A stretch of 64,000 nucleotides of DNA from Pseudomarimonas salicorniae (GTDB lineage Bacteria > Pseudomonadota > Gammaproteobacteria > Xanthomonadales > Xanthomonadaceae). How positions within the stretch are numbered: position 1 is the first letter of the stretch; every line of letters starts with the position of its first letter. Both the position numbers and the translations under genes were made by a program. Of the stretch, positions 12,691 to 22,462 are shown piece by piece. Under the pieces are notes generated by a model, which searched no databases, had not been told where the DNA came from, and was given only the letters and a program-made list of their open reading frames with translations. The DNA is taken from contig NZ_JALNMH010000013.1 in assembly GCF_023156535.1 (NCBI RefSeq), positions 97,551-161,550 of the forward strand, read 5' to 3'.

Positions 12691-13296
12691 CTAGACGGTG
12701 CCACGGCGCTTGCCGACGTAGGGCCGGTAGTACTCGCGCAGCGCCGCCATGTCGGCCTCGCGGTCGGCCGTGGGCTGGAACAGCTGGCCGATGCCGATCA
12801 GCCGGTCGGGATAGTGGAACCAGGCGCAGAGCACCGGCACCCCCGCCTGGCGGGCGATGTGCCAGAACCCGCTGCGCCAGTGCTCCACGCGGCGGCGCGT
12901 ACCCTCGGGGGCGAGGATCAGCCAGAACACGCGGTGCCGGTTGAAGGCCTCGACGGTCTGCCCGACCACCCCGTTCGCCGCGTGCCGGTTGATCGGCACC
13001 GCCCCGAACCAGCGCAGCAGGGGACCGAGCGTCAGCCCGCTGAGGCCGCGGAACAGCTCGGCCTTGGCCATGATGTGCAGCTCGATGCCGAGGGCGAGCT
13101 TGGCGGCAAGGCCCCAGATTCCGTCCCAGGCCGAGGAATGCGGCGCGGCGATGATCAGCAGCTTGTCGACGTCGGGCCACTCGCCCTCGACGCGCCAGCC
13201 GCCGAGACGCAGCACGGTCCGGCCGATCCAACGGGTGAATGCATTTCCGTGGCGCGGTGCGCGCGGCGGCAGCGGGGCTCGGATCGGGCCGCTCAC
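12691..13296 (-). CDS. Lysophospholipid acyltransferase family protein
   Basis: 201 residues from a GTG at 13296 that overlaps the arfB stop (GTGA); an ATG at 13311 inside arfB is the alternative. The PlsC-type motifs are visible: APHSSAWD with H53 and D58, and a later APEGTRRR block. Such membrane-associated enzymes transfer an acyl chain to a lysophospholipid or similar acceptor; the substrate cannot be told from sequence. The length of about 200 and the aromatic-rich middle resemble the short acyltransferases common in proteobacteria. It ends 33 bases before the hybrid kinase start. Confidence 0.85.
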   Translation of the reverse strand: MSGPIRAPLPPRAPRHGNAFTRWIGRTVLRLGGWRVEGEWPDVDKLLIIAAPHSSAWDGIWGLAAKLALGIELHIMAKAELFRGLSGLTLGPLLRWFGAVPINRHAANGVVGQTVEAFNRHRVFWLILAPEGTRRRVEHWRSGFWHIARQAGVPVLCAWFHYPDRLIGIGQLFQPTADREADMAALREYYRPYVGKRRGTV

Positions 13297-13721
13297 CCGT
13301 CCCGGTCCCATTTGCGTGCGGCGCGATTGCGTTTGATCGTGGCCCGCTCGCGCTTGCTGGCCATGCGTCGTTCCTGCGAGCCGCGGGTCGGCTTGGTCGC
13401 GATCCGCGCCTTGGGCGGCTTGAGCGCGGCCATCAGGACTCCGAGAAGGCGCTCCCGCGCATCCTCCCGGTTGCGCTCCTGCGTGCGGAAGCGCTGGGCG
13501 AGGATCACCAGCACGCCGTCCTCGGTGATGCGCCGGTCGCGCCGGGCCAGCAGGCGCTGACGCAGGCCGTCTGGCAGCGACGGCGAGCCGCCGATGTCGA
13601 AGCGCAGCTCGACCGCGGTGGCGACCTTGTTGACGTTCTGTCCGCCCGGCCCGCTGGCGCGGATGAAGCGCTCGCTCAGCTCGTCTTCGGGAATGGCGAT
13701 GGAAGGGGTCAGGCGGAGCAT
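13293..13721 (-). CDS. arfB: Alternative ribosome-rescue factor B (peptidyl-tRNA hydrolase)
   Basis: 142 residues. The catalytic GGQ motif is at 26-28 (SGPGGQNVNKVATAV), and the C-terminus is a basic tail rich in lysine and arginine (KRERATIKRNRAARKW) that in ArfB/YaeJ enters the empty mRNA channel of stalled ribosomes. It releases peptides from non-stop complexes without tmRNA. The ATG at 13721 is chosen because the upstream extension is low quality and runs into a palindromic region. Its stop overlaps the start of the acyltransferase. Confidence 0.95.
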   Translation of the reverse strand: MLRLTPSIAIPEDELSERFIRASGPGGQNVNKVATAVELRFDIGGSPSLPDGLRQRLLARRDRRITEDGVLVILAQRFRTQERNREDARERLLGVLMAALKPPKARIATKPTRGSQERRMASKRERATIKRNRAARKWDRDG

Positions 13722-13780
13722 GGCTGGGAGCGGAGAGCTGGAAGCGCAGTGTAGCGCCGACCGAGCCTGGCCCAGAACCT

Positions 13781-13813
13781 TGCGGGCGGCAGGCGGGTGG
13801 CCTGCCGCCCGCA
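13781..13813. other. Strong GC hairpin between arfB and the secreted-protein gene
   Basis: GCGGGCGGCAGGC at 13782-13794 pairs perfectly with GCCTGCCGCCCGC at 13800-13812 around a five-base GGGTG loop; the flanking T and A add a fourteenth pair. No U-tract follows on either strand, so a classical intrinsic terminator is not shown. It may block read-through from the sigma-54-linked gene into arfB. Confidence 0.7.
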
Positions 13814-13827
13814 TGGGTGGCGCCCGA

Positions 13828-13851
13828 GGATCGATGCGCGCGCATCGATCC
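13828..13851. other. Perfect 24-bp palindrome
   Basis: The stretch from GGATCGATGCGC to GCGCATCGATCC is its own reverse complement with no spacer. It lies 15 bases after the stop of the secreted-protein gene and 107 bases before the arfB ATG. It could be an operator for a dimeric regulator or, with the neighbouring hairpin, part of a transcription barrier. Confidence 0.75.
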
Positions 13852-13866
13852 AATGAGCGGGTGCTG

Positions 13867-14463
13867 CTAGTTGACGGCCTCGCGGGTGACCCGGCGTTCC
13901 ACGGTGATGCGGACGCCGTCGGCGTCGGCGGGGCCGGATCCTGCCTTGGCTTCCTCGATCAGCCGGACCAGCTCGTCCTCATCCATGGCGTCGTCGCCGT
14001 GGCGCTTGATCACGACGACCTTGCCCGCATCCGCGCCCTCAAGTCGCTCCTCGATCAGCTCATCGTGCTCGCCGTGCAGGCGGACCACCTTGACCTTGCG
14101 GCCATCGGAGCCTTCATCGGCCTCGCCCTTCTCGAAGCGGACCACCTCGACCTCGTGCTTGCCGCCGTGCGCATCGACCCAGGTCCCGTTGACCTCGCCG
14201 ATCGAGATCTCGTGCGTGGCGCCAGCGATCTCGACATCGAGCGTGCCGCCGCTGCGGCTGACGATGGCCGGCACGCCGGCCTGGGTGGACAGCTGCAAGG
14301 TCTGGCCATCGCCCAGGGTGTCGAGGTCGACGCTGAGCACGTGGGCGGTGCCCTGCTTCTCGATGGTGATGTCGGCGATGTCCCCGGCCCGGGCAGGCGC
14401 TGCATGGAGTGCGGCGAACAGCAGGGCGGAAAGGGAGAGTGATACGACGGCGTTCCTGTTCAT
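13867..14463 (-). CDS. Secreted acidic protein of unknown function under a sigma-54-type promoter
   Basis: 198 residues from the ATG at 14463, with a GGAG ribosome site. A signal peptide is clear: basic start, hydrophobic core and an APARA cleavage site at about residue 26. The mature part is acidic, rich in aspartate, glutamate, valine and glycine, and looks like short beta-strands (for example AHVLSVDLDTLGDG and EISIGEVNGTWVDAHGG) followed by a charged helical end. It has no cysteines and I recognise no domain. It stands just downstream of the NtrC-type regulator gene on the same strand but behind its own near-consensus sigma-54 promoter, so it is probably a target of that system. Function unknown. 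Confidence 0.85.
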   Translation of the reverse strand: MNRNAVVSLSLSALLFAALHAAPARAGDIADITIEKQGTAHVLSVDLDTLGDGQTLQLSTQAGVPAIVSRSGGTLDVEIAGATHEISIGEVNGTWVDAHGGKHEVEVVRFEKGEADEGSDGRKVKVVRLHGEHDELIEERLEGADAGKVVVIKRHGDDAMDEDELVRLIEEAKAGSGPADADGVRITVERRVTREAVN

Positions 14464-14502
14464 CGGGGGTGCTCCGGTTGGTTGGGGTTGCCCACACACT
14501 TC

Positions 14503-14518
14503 TGCATGCGGCGTGCCA
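14503..14518 (-). promoter_or_regulatory. Sigma-54 (-24/-12) promoter
   Basis: On the minus strand the 16 bases read TGGCACGCCGCATGCA. Against the consensus TGGCACG-N4-TTGCW there is one mismatch (A for the first T of TTGC), and the invariant GG and GC are correctly spaced. The predicted start of transcription is near 14492, about 30 bases before the ATG of the secreted-protein gene. The adjacent gene encodes a sigma-54 activator. Confidence 0.75.
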
Positions 14519-14523
14519 GGCAT

Positions 14524-14605
14524 CCGGCTGGCCTGCGCAGGCCCATTCTGCGTCGAGGCCAGCCGGTCGCGGCAGCCGGCGGTGATCAATTGCGGATCGC
14601 GATCC
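14524..14605 (-). promoter_or_regulatory. Candidate activator sites upstream of the sigma-54 promoter
   Basis: Two dyads lie upstream of the -24 element. One is a perfect 10-base inverted repeat, CCGGCTGGCC (14524-14533) and GGCCAGCCGG (14557-14566), separated by 23 bases. The other is the 12-base palindrome GGATCGCGATCC at 14594-14605, centred about 107 bases before the predicted transcript start, a usual distance for an enhancer-binding protein. The first dyad is close to the promoter and might instead form a hairpin. Their role is inferred. Confidence 0.5.
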
Positions 14606-14654
14606 CGATTTGGGGACTGTGGACCAGGACCCTTCCGCTGCGCGGATGACCGGC

Positions 14655-15997
<1,343 letters not shown>

Positions 15998-16001
<4 letters not shown>

Positions 16002-17431
16002 GCCCCCGCCTCGCGCCGTTCGCGTTGCCGCAGCTGCAGCCGCGCCACCGTGCCGCCTTGCTCGCGATCATCCAGAACCAGGCTGCCGCGATAGCGGAGC
16101 CTGACCAGGCGCTCGGTGAGGTACAGGCCCATGCCGGCGCCGGCCGGCTTGCTGCTCACATGCGGCTGGAACAGCCGTTCACGTACGCTGGCCGGAAGGC
16201 CGGGGCCGCGGTCGGCCACCTCGACCCGCAGGCCATCCTCGGCCTCGTGCGCGCGGATCTCGACCTCGCCGCCCTCGGCACTGGCTTCGAGCGCGTTGAT
16301 CACCAGGGCGTGCAGGATGATGCGCAGCTCGGCAGCCACCGCCGCCAGACGAAGCCCCGTGCGTTCGCGACGGATTGCAACGCGGCCCTGGGCGCGCTGG
16401 CTCGCTTCGAGCACGACGTCCCCGATCACCTCATCCAGTTCCACCATCTGGATGGCCGCGCCGGCGCTGGCCGAGAGCGCGAGGAACCCGCGCAGGGCCT
16501 GGTCGATGCGTGCCAACTGCTCCCTGCCGTTGTCAGCCAATGCCGCGGCCTGGACCCGGTCGCCATCGGCGGCCAGCGCTTCGAGGCTGAGGCCCAGCGC
16601 GTGCAGCGGGTTGCGCAGCGAATGCGCAAGCCCGCGCCCGATCTCGCCGAGCTCGGCCAGCTCGCGATCGGCACGCAGGGCGTCGGCTTCCGCCTGCAGT
16701 CGGGACAGGTCGTCGGCCATCCGGTTGAAGGCTTCCAGGCTGCGCCGCACTTCCGGAGGGCCGTTGGGCACCACGCGCTGCGAAAGCTCGCCATGGCCCA
16801 GCCTTTCGCTTGCCTGCGCCAGCTCGCGCAGGGGCGCCGCCACGCGCCGCGCCATCCATGCCGCGGCCACCAGGCCGAGCAGCAGCAGCGTGCCCAGCCC
16901 CCAGAGCAGCCGCTGGCGGAAGTCGTCGATGGCCCGGTCGGCGCGCGAGGCGGGAATCGGAATCGGTACGCTGAGCCCGTCGCCGGACTGCAGCCACAGG
17001 ACCGGATCGGCGTGGGAAGCCAGCCCCACCGGAGCCTGTGCGGCGCCCGCGGGCGGCCGATGGCTGCGCTGCAGAGCGCGCCGTGCCGGGTGATCGTCGG
17101 GCAGGGCCGCGATCTGCTCGGGGCTCAGGCGCTCGCCGTTGACCACCACTTCCAGCCTGCTCTCGGCCACTCCCCCATCGACCGGATCGGGCCCATGCAG
17201 CACAACCGTTTCCACTTCATGGAGGGTGCCGCCCTCCGCCGGGCTACGCTCGACCAGCGCCGCGTGCTCCTCGCGGACGAGGGTGAACACGCGGGCGCCC
17301 ACGCTGCGGGCAGTGTCTCCGAGCGCGCTTTGCATGTCGCGGGTCAGCGCGTCAAGGCCGAACAGCGCGGCAAGACCGAGCGCGCCGAGCAGGGCGGCGA
17401 AGGCGAGGGTGAGACGGAGCTGGAGGGTCAT
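15998..17431 (-). CDS. Sensor histidine kinase, partner of the NtrC-type regulator
   Basis: 477 residues from the ATG at 17431. Two transmembrane helices (about 7-28 and 172-193) frame a periplasmic sensor region of about 145 residues. A HAMP-like linker (206-250) leads to the phospho-acceptor H270 in GLAHSLRNPLHALG and an HATPase with NALEASAEGG, DRGPGLP and GAGMGLYL. The H-box resembles NtrB/AtoS-type kinases that pair with sigma-54 activators. No cytoplasmic PAS domain is evident, so the signal is probably periplasmic. It lies 52 bases after an unrecognised secreted-protein gene on the same strand. Confidence 0.92.
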
Positions 17432-17483
17432 GTCAGGCGGTTCGGTAGGAGTCGCCTGGAGGCAGCAAGCTGCGTGCCAGCCC

Positions 17484-18263
17484 TCAACCGCCGAGCTGGC
17501 AGGCGCCGATCGGCGTTTCCTGTGCGGCCTTCCACGTGTCCTCATCCAGAGCCTGTTCCTGGGAGGGGGGGAACTCGATCCGCACGCTGAGGTTCTCCTC
17601 CGGCGTCCTGCGGATATTGGACAGGCCGGCAAAACGGGTCAGCCGTCGGTCGCTGTTCCGGTAGCTGACGTCGATCGGATCGGCGAACCAGCCGAGAAGG
17701 CCGGAGACGGCAAGCTGGAAGTTGCTGACGCTGTCGCCGAAAAGCTGCTCCTCACCGACCTTGCGCACCTTGAAGCCATAGGCGGCCAGCCGGCTGGGGA
17801 CGACGAAGCGCAGCGGTACCGCCTTGCCCGCCTGCAGCCTGTCCCACTGCGCGCGGACAAACTCGTCAAAGCCTGCATCGACCACCAGGGACTCGCCGAG
17901 CGAGATCGAGTCCTCCTCGCGTGGGGCGTCGCTGCTGCGTCGGACGTAGATCGATCCGGCGATCTTGCCGCGGGAGAAGCCTTCCTGGTAGCCGAAGCGG
18001 GCATCCTGCTGGTCGAACTGCGGCGCGTAGGGCGGCTCGCCATAGCGCACGTGCTTGCGGGCAAACGCATTGCCATCCGGGCAGCGGTACACAACGAAAC
18101 GTTCCACCGGAACGCCGGCCTCCTGGCGCAGCACGTGGTGTTCGGTGTAGAGCACCGTGTCACCCTCCAGGGAGCGCGCGTCGCCGCGGTAGGCGATGCC
18201 CTCCAGGGCGGCGGCGGGAGACGCGGCAACGAGAAGCAGAAGTGCTTGGGCAATCGGTCGCAT
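17484..18263 (-). CDS. Secreted protein of unknown function
   Basis: 259 residues from the ATG at 18263. The first 20 residues form a signal peptide (MRPIAQALLLLVAASPAAA). The mature protein starts LEGIAYRGDARSLEGDTVLY and contains FVVYRCPDG, a GFKVRKVG segment and a final GACQL; it has two cysteines and no obvious catalytic motif. The text reads like a periplasmic or outer-membrane-facing protein conserved in gammaproteobacteria, but I cannot name a family with confidence. It lies upstream of the kinase and regulator on the same strand and could be part of the same transcript or its signal-sensing partner. Confidence 0.8.
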   Translation of the reverse strand: MRPIAQALLLLVAASPAAALEGIAYRGDARSLEGDTVLYTEHHVLRQEAGVPVERFVVYRCPDGNAFARKHVRYGEPPYAPQFDQQDARFGYQEGFSRGKIAGSIYVRRSSDAPREEDSISLGESLVVDAGFDEFVRAQWDRLQAGKAVPLRFVVPSRLAAYGFKVRKVGEEQLFGDSVSNFQLAVSGLLGWFADPIDVSYRNSDRRLTRFAGLSNIRRTPEENLSVRIEFPPSQEQALDEDTWKAAQETPIGACQLGG

Positions 18264-18318
18264 GGCGTCCACTAGAACAGTCGGGGCGTGCACAGGGTGT
18301 CGTGTTGCGCCAGCCGCA

Positions 18319-19110
18319 TCAACTGCCGGCAGGCAGCCCGAGCAGCAGGGCGGCGCCCAGTGCGATCCGATACCAGGCAAAGGGGACGAAGGTGTGGCCC
18401 TTCACGTAGCCGAGCAGCCAGCGCACGGCGATGAACCCGGTGATGGTCGCGGCCACGAAGGCCACCGCCAGTTCACCCCAGGCCTCTGCGTCCCCGCCCT
18501 CCATGAGATGGCGCAGCACCTCGTAGCCGGTGGCCGCGAACATGGTGGGAATGCCGACCAGGAAGGCGAACTCGGTGGCCGCCGGCCGACGGCCGACGCC
18601 CGCCAGCATGGCGGCGAAGATCGCCGCTGCCGATCGCGAGGTGCCGGGGAAGACGCCGGCCACCACCTGGGCCGCGCCGACCACCAGGGCGACTTTCCAG
18701 GTGATCTCGGCGATGTCGCCGAAATGCCGGGCGCGGCGCTCGATCAGGAGGATGGCGACGCCGCCGAGCAGCAGCGCCCAGGCCACCGGCGTCACCGTCT
18801 CGGGCAGCTCCACGCCGCCGAGCTTGGCCGCCAGGCCCAGCACGGCCGTGACCGCGAAGGCGGCGGACAGCTTGAGCAGGTAGTCGCGCTGGGCGGGCTG
18901 CTGCCAGCCCGTGGCGAGGCTCCAGATCCGCTGGCGGTAGACCAGGGTGATGGCGAGGATGGCCCCGGACTGGATGGCGATGTTGAACAGGTCCGAGCGT
19001 GCACCGAGCCAGTGCTGGGCAATCAGCAGGTGGCCGGTACTGGAAATGGGCAGGAACTCGGTCAGGCCCTCAAGGATGCCGAGCAGCAGCGCGGCCAGCA
19101 GGTCGTTCAC
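18319..19110 (-). CDS. uppP: Undecaprenyl-diphosphate phosphatase
   Basis: 263 residues, about eight hydrophobic segments. UppP (BacA) recycles the C55 lipid carrier of peptidoglycan and O-antigen synthesis at the inner membrane. The two catalytic regions are clear: EGLTEFLPISSTGH at 14-27 and PGTSRSA at about 155-161. The length matches the family. It is transcribed divergently from the M20 peptidase gene, with a 113-base gap that must hold both promoters. Confidence 0.97.
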   Translation of the reverse strand: MNDLLAALLLGILEGLTEFLPISSTGHLLIAQHWLGARSDLFNIAIQSGAILAITLVYRQRIWSLATGWQQPAQRDYLLKLSAAFAVTAVLGLAAKLGGVELPETVTPVAWALLLGGVAILLIERRARHFGDIAEITWKVALVVGAAQVVAGVFPGTSRSAAAIFAAMLAGVGRRPAATEFAFLVGIPTMFAATGYEVLRHLMEGGDAEAWGELAVAFVAATITGFIAVRWLLGYVKGHTFVPFAWYRIALGAALLLGLPAGS

Positions 19111-19223
19111 GGCAGACGGGATTCGGGAAAGGCCGCAAGGATAGCCGCATCCGGCACCGGGCCGGCTTTGACTTCCCAGGCCGATCGGCGACCATCGGGG
19201 TCCCCCCGAGCGTGGAGAAGCCG

Positions 19224-20519
19224 ATGCGTGCCCTCTTGGCCTGTGCCTTCCTTCTGGGCTGCGGCCTGGTCCAGGCGAACCCGGTCGAGGCGCTGGCCGC
19301 GCCGCTCGATGCCAAGGTCCAGGCCTGGCGGCGCGACATTCACCAGCATCCGGAGCTGAGCAACCGGGAGACCCGCACCGCCGCCCTGGTCGCCGCCCAC
19401 CTGCGCGCGCTGGGGCTGGAGGAGGTGCGCACCGGACTCGCCCACCACGGGGTCACCGCGGTGTTGCGTGGGGCCCGGCCCGGCCCGCGTATCGCCCTGC
19501 GTGCCGACATGGACGCGCTGCCGGTCACCGAGGCCGTCGACCTGCCGTTCGCCTCCAGGGTCACCACCGAGTTCCGCGGCGACACCGTGGGCGTGATGCA
19601 CGCCTGTGGTCACGACGCCCACACCTCCATCCTGATGGGCGTGGCCGAGGCCCTGGCCGGCCAGCGCGAGCGCCTGGCGGGCGAGATCCTGTTCGTATTC
19701 CAGCCGGCCGAGGAGGGGGCGCCCAAGGGCGAGGAGGGCGGCGCCAGCCTGATGCTGCGCGAGGGCCTGTTCGAAGGATTCAAGCCCGAGGCCATGTTCG
19801 GCCTGCACGTCTGGAGTGCGATGCACGTCGGCGAGATCGGCTACCGGTCCGGACCGTTCATGGCCGCCTCGGACAGCTTCGCGATCACCGTCAAGGGCCG
19901 CCAGACGCACGGCTCGCGGCCCTGGGGCGGCATCGACCCGATCGCCATCTCGGCCCTGCTGATCGGCTCGGCCCAGCAGATCGTCTCGCGCGAAATGAAC
20001 ATCTCGCACCTGCCGGTGGTGCTCAGCTTCGGCGCGATCAAGGGCGGCATCCGCAACAACATCATCCCTGACCAGGTCGAGATGATCGGCACCATCCGCA
20101 GCTTCGACGAGGCCATGCGCGAGGACGTATTCGTCCGGCTGCGCCGCGTTGCCGAGCACACCGCCGCCGCGCACGGTGCCTCGGTGGAGCTCAGCGTTCC
20201 GGACCCCAACGGCAATCCGGTCACCGTCAACGACCCCGCGCTGACCCGGCGCATGCTGCCCTCGCTGGCCTCGGTGGTCGGCGCCGAGCAGGTCCACGAG
20301 ATGGGCCTGGTGATGGGCGCCGAGGATTTCAGCTACTACGCCCGCGAGGTGCCGGCGCTGTTCTTCTTCGTCGGCTCCACCCCGCGCGGCGTGCCGTTGG
20401 CCGAGGCGCCGAGCAATCACTCGCCGCATTTCTTCCTCGACGAGGGTTCGCTGCGCATCGGGCTTCGCGCCATGCTCCAGCTGGTCGCCGACTACGGACT
20501 GCTGCCCGCCGGGAGCTGA
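19224..20519 (+). CDS. M20 family amidohydrolase with signal peptide
   Basis: 431 residues from the ATG at 19224 with a GGAG site. The N-terminus (MRALLACAFLLGCGLVQANP) is an export signal; LLGC could also serve as a weak lipobox, so lipoprotein or soluble periplasmic location are both possible. Metal ligands of the M20D (hippurate hydrolase/IAA-amino acid hydrolase) group are visible: ACGHDAH with C128 and H130, the PAEEG glutamates, LHVW and a late NHSPHF. These enzymes cut N-acyl or N-aryl amino acids. The substrate is unknown. Confidence 0.9.
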   Translation: MRALLACAFLLGCGLVQANPVEALAAPLDAKVQAWRRDIHQHPELSNRETRTAALVAAHLRALGLEEVRTGLAHHGVTAVLRGARPGPRIALRADMDALPVTEAVDLPFASRVTTEFRGDTVGVMHACGHDAHTSILMGVAEALAGQRERLAGEILFVFQPAEEGAPKGEEGGASLMLREGLFEGFKPEAMFGLHVWSAMHVGEIGYRSGPFMAASDSFAITVKGRQTHGSRPWGGIDPIAISALLIGSAQQIVSREMNISHLPVVLSFGAIKGGIRNNIIPDQVEMIGTIRSFDEAMREDVFVRLRRVAEHTAAAHGASVELSVPDPNGNPVTVNDPALTRRMLPSLASVVGAEQVHEMGLVMGAEDFSYYAREVPALFFFVGSTPRGVPLAEAPSNHSPHFFLDEGSLRIGLRAMLQLVADYGLLPAGS

Positions 20520-20616
20520 GCCTCCACTCAGGAAATTTCCGTGACCGCCGGCACCCCCGGTGCCGGGCTGGGCGGCGTAAGCTGTAGTGGCCTTCCACTG
20601 AAGCGGGGGTACCGTC

Positions 20617-21003
20617 ATGGCAAGACCGAACGATCTCGCGCACTTCGCGATCCATGCCGACGATTGCGAGCGTGCCCGACACTTCTACGAGCGGGTCTTT
20701 GGCTGGCACTTCCTGTCCTGGGGCACGCCCGGGGTCTGGATGATCCGCACCTCCCTGCACGCCCCGGTCTACGGGACCCTTCAGCAACGCGAGCATCCGG
20801 CGGCCTCGGGCGGCGGCATGCGCGGCTTCGAGTGCACCATCGCCGTGGCCGACGTCAGCACGCTTGGCGACCGCATCGTCAAGGCAGGGGGCAAGATCCT
20901 CGCTCCGCCGGCCCTGGTCGAGGGCGTGGGCACCGTCATCCGCTTCGAGGACACCGAAGGCAACCCGGTCAGCGCCATGCGCTACGAGGAGCACCGGCAC
21001 TAG
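20617..21003 (+). CDS. VOC (glyoxalase/bleomycin-resistance fold) protein
   Basis: 128 residues. The sequence follows the two-module VOC pattern: HFAIHADDCERARHFYERVFGW at the start (beta-helix of module one) and FEDTEGNPVSAM at the end (module two), with a metal-ligand-like histidine near residue 12 and a glutamate late in the protein. This subgroup has no assigned substrate. The gene stands alone 97 bases after the peptidase and is followed by a repeat-filled convergent gap. Confidence 0.88.
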   Translation: MARPNDLAHFAIHADDCERARHFYERVFGWHFLSWGTPGVWMIRTSLHAPVYGTLQQREHPAASGGGMRGFECTIAVADVSTLGDRIVKAGGKILAPPALVEGVGTVIRFEDTEGNPVSAMRYEEHRH

Positions 21004-21029
21004 GGGCGGGACGTTCGGGGAGAAGGTCG

Positions 21030-21482
21030 GCTCCGGCGCAAACCGGCCGTTCGCCACCGCCCCCGGGCGGGCGAGCTTTTCGTAGGAGCGGACATGGCCG
21101 CGACCGCGGAGCTGAGCCCTGGCCGCGGTCCGTGGCAGATCGACGGCGCTTCGCTCGCGGGCATGCCCTCTCCCACAGTCGGGCCTCGTCGCGGTGTCGA
21201 GGGCAAGGTCCGCTTCGGGCGCGGGGTGCGTGTTCGCCCCGGCCCAACACATGGGCCGTTTCTCTGTGGGAGTGCCCTTGGGCGCGACCGCGGAGGTGCG
21301 CTCCGGCCACGGTCTGTGGTGAATCCGTAGCGCCGCGGTCGCGCCCATGTGCGCTCCTACAGTCGGGCTTCGCTGGGCGTCAGCGAAGGCCCATAGGATG
21401 TGCCGTGGCGCACCGATACGGGCGTTCGGACGGTACGCCCGGTGCGGCCAGCCGCACCCTATGAATGTCCTTCTTGCGCCCG
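21030..21482 (-). repeat. Composite intergenic inverted-repeat element, copy 2 (inverted, extended)
   Basis: Between the convergent VOC and OleB-like genes, 21264-21482 is the reverse complement of the two-module element seen at 7.3 and 26.2 kb: it starts with CTGTGGGAGTGCCCTTGGGC and ends in ACCCTATGAATGTCC. To its left, 21082-21178 is a second module b (GTAGGAGCGGACATGGCCGC to TCTCCCACAG). The stretch 21030-21082 matches, in reverse complement, the tail of copy 3 (CTCCTACGAA followed by a GGGG-CGGTGGCGAA block). No gene is visible in 21004-21496. Confidence 0.85.
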
Positions 21483-21496
21483 AAGCCGCCTTGACC

Positions 21497-22387
21497 TCAG
21501 CCCAGCGGATTCTGCTCGAGGAAGCGGCGCACCTTGGGCACGAACTCGCGGTGCTTCTCTTCCAGCACGTAGTGACCCGCATCGTCCCAGGCGTGCACCT
21601 CGGCCTTGGGCAGGGCGGCGGTGAAGCCGTCGAGGAAGTGCCTGTCGAAGACGAAGTCCTGCAGTCCCCAGCCTAGAATCGCCGGGCGGTCGGCAAATTC
21701 GGGCAGGCGCTTGCCGGCGGCCTCGACCAACGACCAGGCGCGATCACCGGGGGCGAGCGGGATGTCCTGGACGAAACGCAGGGTGCTGATCCGGTTCTGC
21801 CAGCTGTCGTAGGGCGCGCAGTAGGCGCGGCGGACCTCGGCCGGCATCCTGTGCACGACGCCGAAGCGCGCGGCGCCGGCGGCGAAGGCATTGAAACCGC
21901 GGATCAGCAGCGCCCCGAGCTTCGAATCGCGGCCTAGGGTCAGCTGCCAGGGCATCTTCTTCGCCGTCGGCAGGGTGAAGGCGGCGGTATTGGTGATCAC
22001 CAGCCGGCGCACCGCGGCAGCGTGCGACAGCGCCCAGCCGAAACCGATCATCCCGCCCCAGTCATGCACGGCCAGGGTGATGTCACGCTCGATGCCGAGA
22101 TGCTTGAGCAGGGCGCTGAGGTCATCGACCCGCGACTGCAGGGTGTAGGCGTAGTCGGCGTCACCCGGCTTGTCGGAGAAGCCCATGCCGATATGGTCGG
22201 GGACGATGCAGCGGTAGCGGTCGCGCAGGCCGAGCACCAGGTGCCGCCAGTAGTAGGACCAGCTCGGATTGCCGTGCAGCATGACGATGACCTCGCCATC
22301 CCGCGGGCCTTCGTCGAGATAGTGCATGCGCAGGCCCGGGCGCACCTCGTGGTAGCGGCCTTCGAAGGGGTAGTCGGGCAGGGACAT
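21497..22387 (-). CDS. oleB: OleB-like alpha/beta hydrolase (haloalkane dehalogenase fold)
   Basis: 296 residues. HGNPSWSYYWRHL at 38-50 gives the oxyanion region, the nucleophile is aspartate D109 in VHDWGG, and the histidine is in DDAGHYVLEE near the end. An aspartate nucleophile with this overall wording (GFGWALSHAA, VITNTAAF) fits OleB, the beta-lactone decarboxylase of long-chain olefin synthesis, better than a true dehalogenase; the assignment rests on recognition, not a search. OleA, OleC and OleD are not in the window, although these genes are usually clustered. It may be an isolated OleB or a related hydrolase. Confidence 0.7.
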   Translation of the reverse strand: MSLPDYPFEGRYHEVRPGLRMHYLDEGPRDGEVIVMLHGNPSWSYYWRHLVLGLRDRYRCIVPDHIGMGFSDKPGDADYAYTLQSRVDDLSALLKHLGIERDITLAVHDWGGMIGFGWALSHAAAVRRLVITNTAAFTLPTAKKMPWQLTLGRDSKLGALLIRGFNAFAAGAARFGVVHRMPAEVRRAYCAPYDSWQNRISTLRFVQDIPLAPGDRAWSLVEAAGKRLPEFADRPAILGWGLQDFVFDRHFLDGFTAALPKAEVHAWDDAGHYVLEEKHREFVPKVRRFLEQNPLG

Positions 22388-22462
22388 CGGGCGCGCTCGG
22401 CCGGAAGGGGCGCCAAGTATCGGTGCTGGGTCCGCGCAACGGAACCCCGGGCGGCGCGGAGT

